This document shows positions 5,237-6,854 of a DNA stretch of 6,854 nt, in pieces. The stretch comes from Sediminibacterium sp. (lineage in GTDB: Bacteria > Bacteroidota > Bacteroidia > Chitinophagales > Chitinophagaceae), in assembly GCA_028288645.1 (NCBI GenBank), contig JAQBNJ010000006.1, positions 1 through 6,854 on the forward strand, in the 5' to 3' direction. A program made the translations under genes and the position numbers. A model generated the notes under the pieces. The model was given only the letters and a program-made list of their open reading frames with translations, was not told the origin of the DNA and did no database searches. The number at the start of each line of letters is the position of its first letter. The first letter of the stretch is position 1.

Positions 5237-5581
5237 ATGAATAAAAAAAATAAGCCGGATGCACGCGGATTTGTTTTCAGCACCGATCCCTCATTTCGTT
5301 TCGAGGAAGAGGAGAATGTGGCGCAGGAAACACTCACTCCTGCACAACAGAAATTACGGATACGCCTGGACACGAAGCAGAGAGCCGGCAAAGCGGTAAC
5401 ACTCGTTACAGGATTCATCGGCAAAGAAGAAGACCTTGAAGACCTCGGTAAAAAACTAAAAAATTTCTGCGGTACCGGTGGCAGTGTAAAAGATGGTGAA
5501 GCAATTATCCAGGGTGATCAGCGCGATAAAGTATTGCAGTGGCTGCTGAAAAATGGATATGCGGCCACGAAAAAGATCTGA
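5237..5581 (+). CDS. SUI1/eIF1-type translation factor (YciH family)
   Basis: A 114-residue protein of the SUI1/eIF1 (YciH) family, which in eukaryotes and archaea monitors start-codon choice on the small ribosomal subunit. The bacterial role is less settled. An N-terminal tail of about 45 residues with an acidic patch (FEEEENVAQ) precedes the SUI1 domain (about 46-110). The domain has the family pattern GKAVTLVTGF (51-60), LEDLGKKLKNFCGTGGSVKDG (67-87), IIQGDQRDKVLQWLLKNGY (90-108). The ATG at 5237 is preferred over an in-frame TTG two codons earlier (5231), because it gives MNKKNKPDARGF and a normal start codon. The gene follows nadC after a palindromic repeat and probably has its own promoter. 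Its stop (5579-5581) directly abuts the stop of the convergent gene. Confidence 0.93.
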   Translation: MNKKNKPDARGFVFSTDPSFRFEEEENVAQETLTPAQQKLRIRLDTKQRAGKAVTLVTGFIGKEEDLEDLGKKLKNFCGTGGSVKDGEAIIQGDQRDKVLQWLLKNGYAATKKI

Positions 5582-6854
5582 TCAATATTCATCGATAGGA
5601 TCTTTTCCGGCTCTCATTTTGTTTACGATCTCTTCGTATTCAGAAGCAGGTATTTTTCTTGCTTTGGTATACTGCACAGCTTTGTCCTCCCAAACAATCG
5701 CTTCCTTTTTATTGCCTGTGCGGTATAATAACCGTGCATAGGTATCCATAACAGCCGGATTCTCAGAAAACTCATTGGCACGTTTGGCCCATGCAAGAGC
5801 CTTGGCTGTATAAACAGGATCGTGTGTGAAAGTATATATCGTCCATGAACCGCTGTTCAGCTCATTGGTATAATTCTGCGCAATAGGTATAAAGATGCCG
5901 GTGGGTACAGGCCCGGTGCCGCTAACATATGCCATCACTGCCGTTTCCATACGTGCTGCATCTGGCGGAGGCGTTAGTGTTCTTTGCGGGATCTCGCTTT
6001 TCCTGATTGAATCGATATGCTGCACAGAATCCAGACTGATAGTCATCAGGTATTGATCATAATACCTCACGGAACCCACCAGGAAATTAGCAGTGTCTTT
6101 AACACCTCTGAAATAATCGATCATAACCCTGTCGTGTACCTTGCGTGCAACTATTTTTTCGGTATAAGTTCCGGCAAACATGTTGGCAACTCTTTCTGCA
6201 TAGATCCTGTTCTTTTCTTTGACCGCCTTGGCTCTCGATTTTGAGACCATCCTGTTGTTGATGTTTGTCCGTTTTTGCTGGCTCATCATAAACCAGGCAT
6301 CCCTGAAATTCTGGGAATTTTTGTACATGTATTGATATACTTTGGAATCAAACACCGGCGCCTGTTCGGCAAGGAACTGGATAAAGGTTAAGGATGTAGC
6401 TGAATCCTGCGGCGCCAGGCTCAGCATTTCTTCCGTTAGAAGATCATGTTCAAGCCCTGCTTCTGCTTTTTTCTTTACGAGCTTATATAAAAGTTCAAAT
6501 TCTCTTTTGCCGCTGTTATAATCTTTCACCAACTCTTTGAATTCTGTATCCGGATGTTCTTTTTTAGTTAGCGCCTTATTTAACTGGTCAACATAGGCCA
6601 TATAAGAAGTACTGCTGGCTGTAAATTTTTGCAGTAAAGTGCCGTCGTACTCAAGAAATAAAATGGCCATCGAATTGTTGGTGGAATATATTGAATCGAT
6701 CATTGCATATTCTTTTGAAGACCGGTTGATCTTCATCGCAATACAATTGCTGTTTACAGAACGCGAAAGAACAGGGTTTGTAAATGATTGGGTGGTCATT
6801 TCATTGCACTGTTTGCAATCGGCTGACTCGATCACGATCATAACAATTTTATCC
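5582..6854 (-). CDS. Thioredoxin-fold protein with C-terminal TPR-like helices, 5' end beyond window
   Basis: The reading frame stays open to the right edge: four more codons (DKIV) precede the first in-window ATG at 6841. The true start, probably with a signal peptide, is therefore outside. The visible N-terminus, DKIVMIVIESADCKQC, is the beta-strand plus CxxC of a thioredoxin-like domain; C9 and C12 count from that ATG. The fold continues to about residue 90 with AILFLEYDGTLLQKF (59-73). The proline normally found just before the second central strand is not present (STNNSMAILF). A helical middle of unknown type follows (about 95-285), rich in Lys and Glu. Residues 345-395 have the spacing of tetratricopeptide helices (AKALAWAKRANEF, PAVMDTYARLLYRTGNKKEAIVWEDKAVQ). 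It is probably a periplasmic redox or folding-related protein. The partner and reaction are unknown. Confidence 0.8.
   Translation of the reverse strand, partial: DKIVMIVIESADCKQCNEMTTQSFTNPVLSRSVNSNCIAMKINRSSKEYAMIDSIYSTNNSMAILFLEYDGTLLQKFTASSTSYMAYVDQLNKALTKKEHPDTEFKELVKDYNSGKREFELLYKLVKKKAEAGLEHDLLTEEMLSLAPQDSATSLTFIQFLAEQAPVFDSKVYQYMYKNSQNFRDAWFMMSQQKRTNINNRMVSKSRAKAVKEKNRIYAERVANMFAGTYTEKIVARKVHDRVMIDYFRGVKDTANFLVGSVRYYDQYLMTISLDSVQHIDSIRKSEIPQRTLTPPPDAARMETAVMAYVSGTGPVPTGIFIPIAQNYTNELNSGSWTIYTFTHDPVYTAKALAWAKRANEFSENPAVMDTYARLLYRTGNKKEAIVWEDKAVQYTKARKIPASEYEEIVNKMRAGKDPIDEY

Overview
The window reads as a stretch of core chromosome from a member of the Bacteroidota, most likely the family Chitinophagaceae. 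This placement rests on protein style (a Haem_bd-type small membrane protein, a DUF4783 protein, and an EngB, GpmI and NadC of Bacteroidota character), on the absence of Shine-Dalgarno sequences, and on a TAnnTTTG-type promoter before nadC. It is inference from recall, not from a database search. Eight protein genes are seen. Seven are complete and one is cut by the right edge. No rRNA, tRNA, CRISPR array, prophage or transposase gene is visible, and no gap reaches 300 bases.

Left part (1-2025). A YkuK-type RNase H-like protein (190-663, +) converges on the ribosome-assembly GTPase engB (794-1423, -). Behind engB on the same strand lie a small membrane-anchored haem-binding protein (1517-2008, -) and gpmI (2026-3546, -). 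gpmI, the haem protein and engB probably form one leftward transcription unit: the first two are 17 bases apart, and 93 bases filled by an inverted repeat separate the haem gene from engB.

Middle (3547-4210). A divergent promoter region separates gpmI from a small exported DUF4783 protein (3657-4037, +). That gene has a promising sigma-54-type -24/-12 promoter and is followed by a strong intrinsic terminator. A GGAT/ATCC-rich palindromic repeat follows.

Right part (4211-6854). nadC (4211-5071, +), the decarboxylating step of de novo NAD synthesis, is followed by a 40-bp-stem palindromic repeat and then by a SUI1/eIF1-type factor (5237-5581, +). This factor ends exactly where a convergent thioredoxin-fold/TPR protein (5582 to beyond 6854, -) ends, with no base between the stop codons.

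The genes are mostly ordinary housekeeping functions: lower glycolysis, NAD synthesis, ribosome assembly and translation accuracy. I see no clear new multi-gene system. The unusual content is in the gaps. Four unrelated palindromic repeat types occupy the longer intergenic spaces, several touching start or stop codons, and a 30-base exact direct repeat brackets the ykuK-engB pair. The sigma-54-like promoter and the back-to-back stops are the other points worth a second look.
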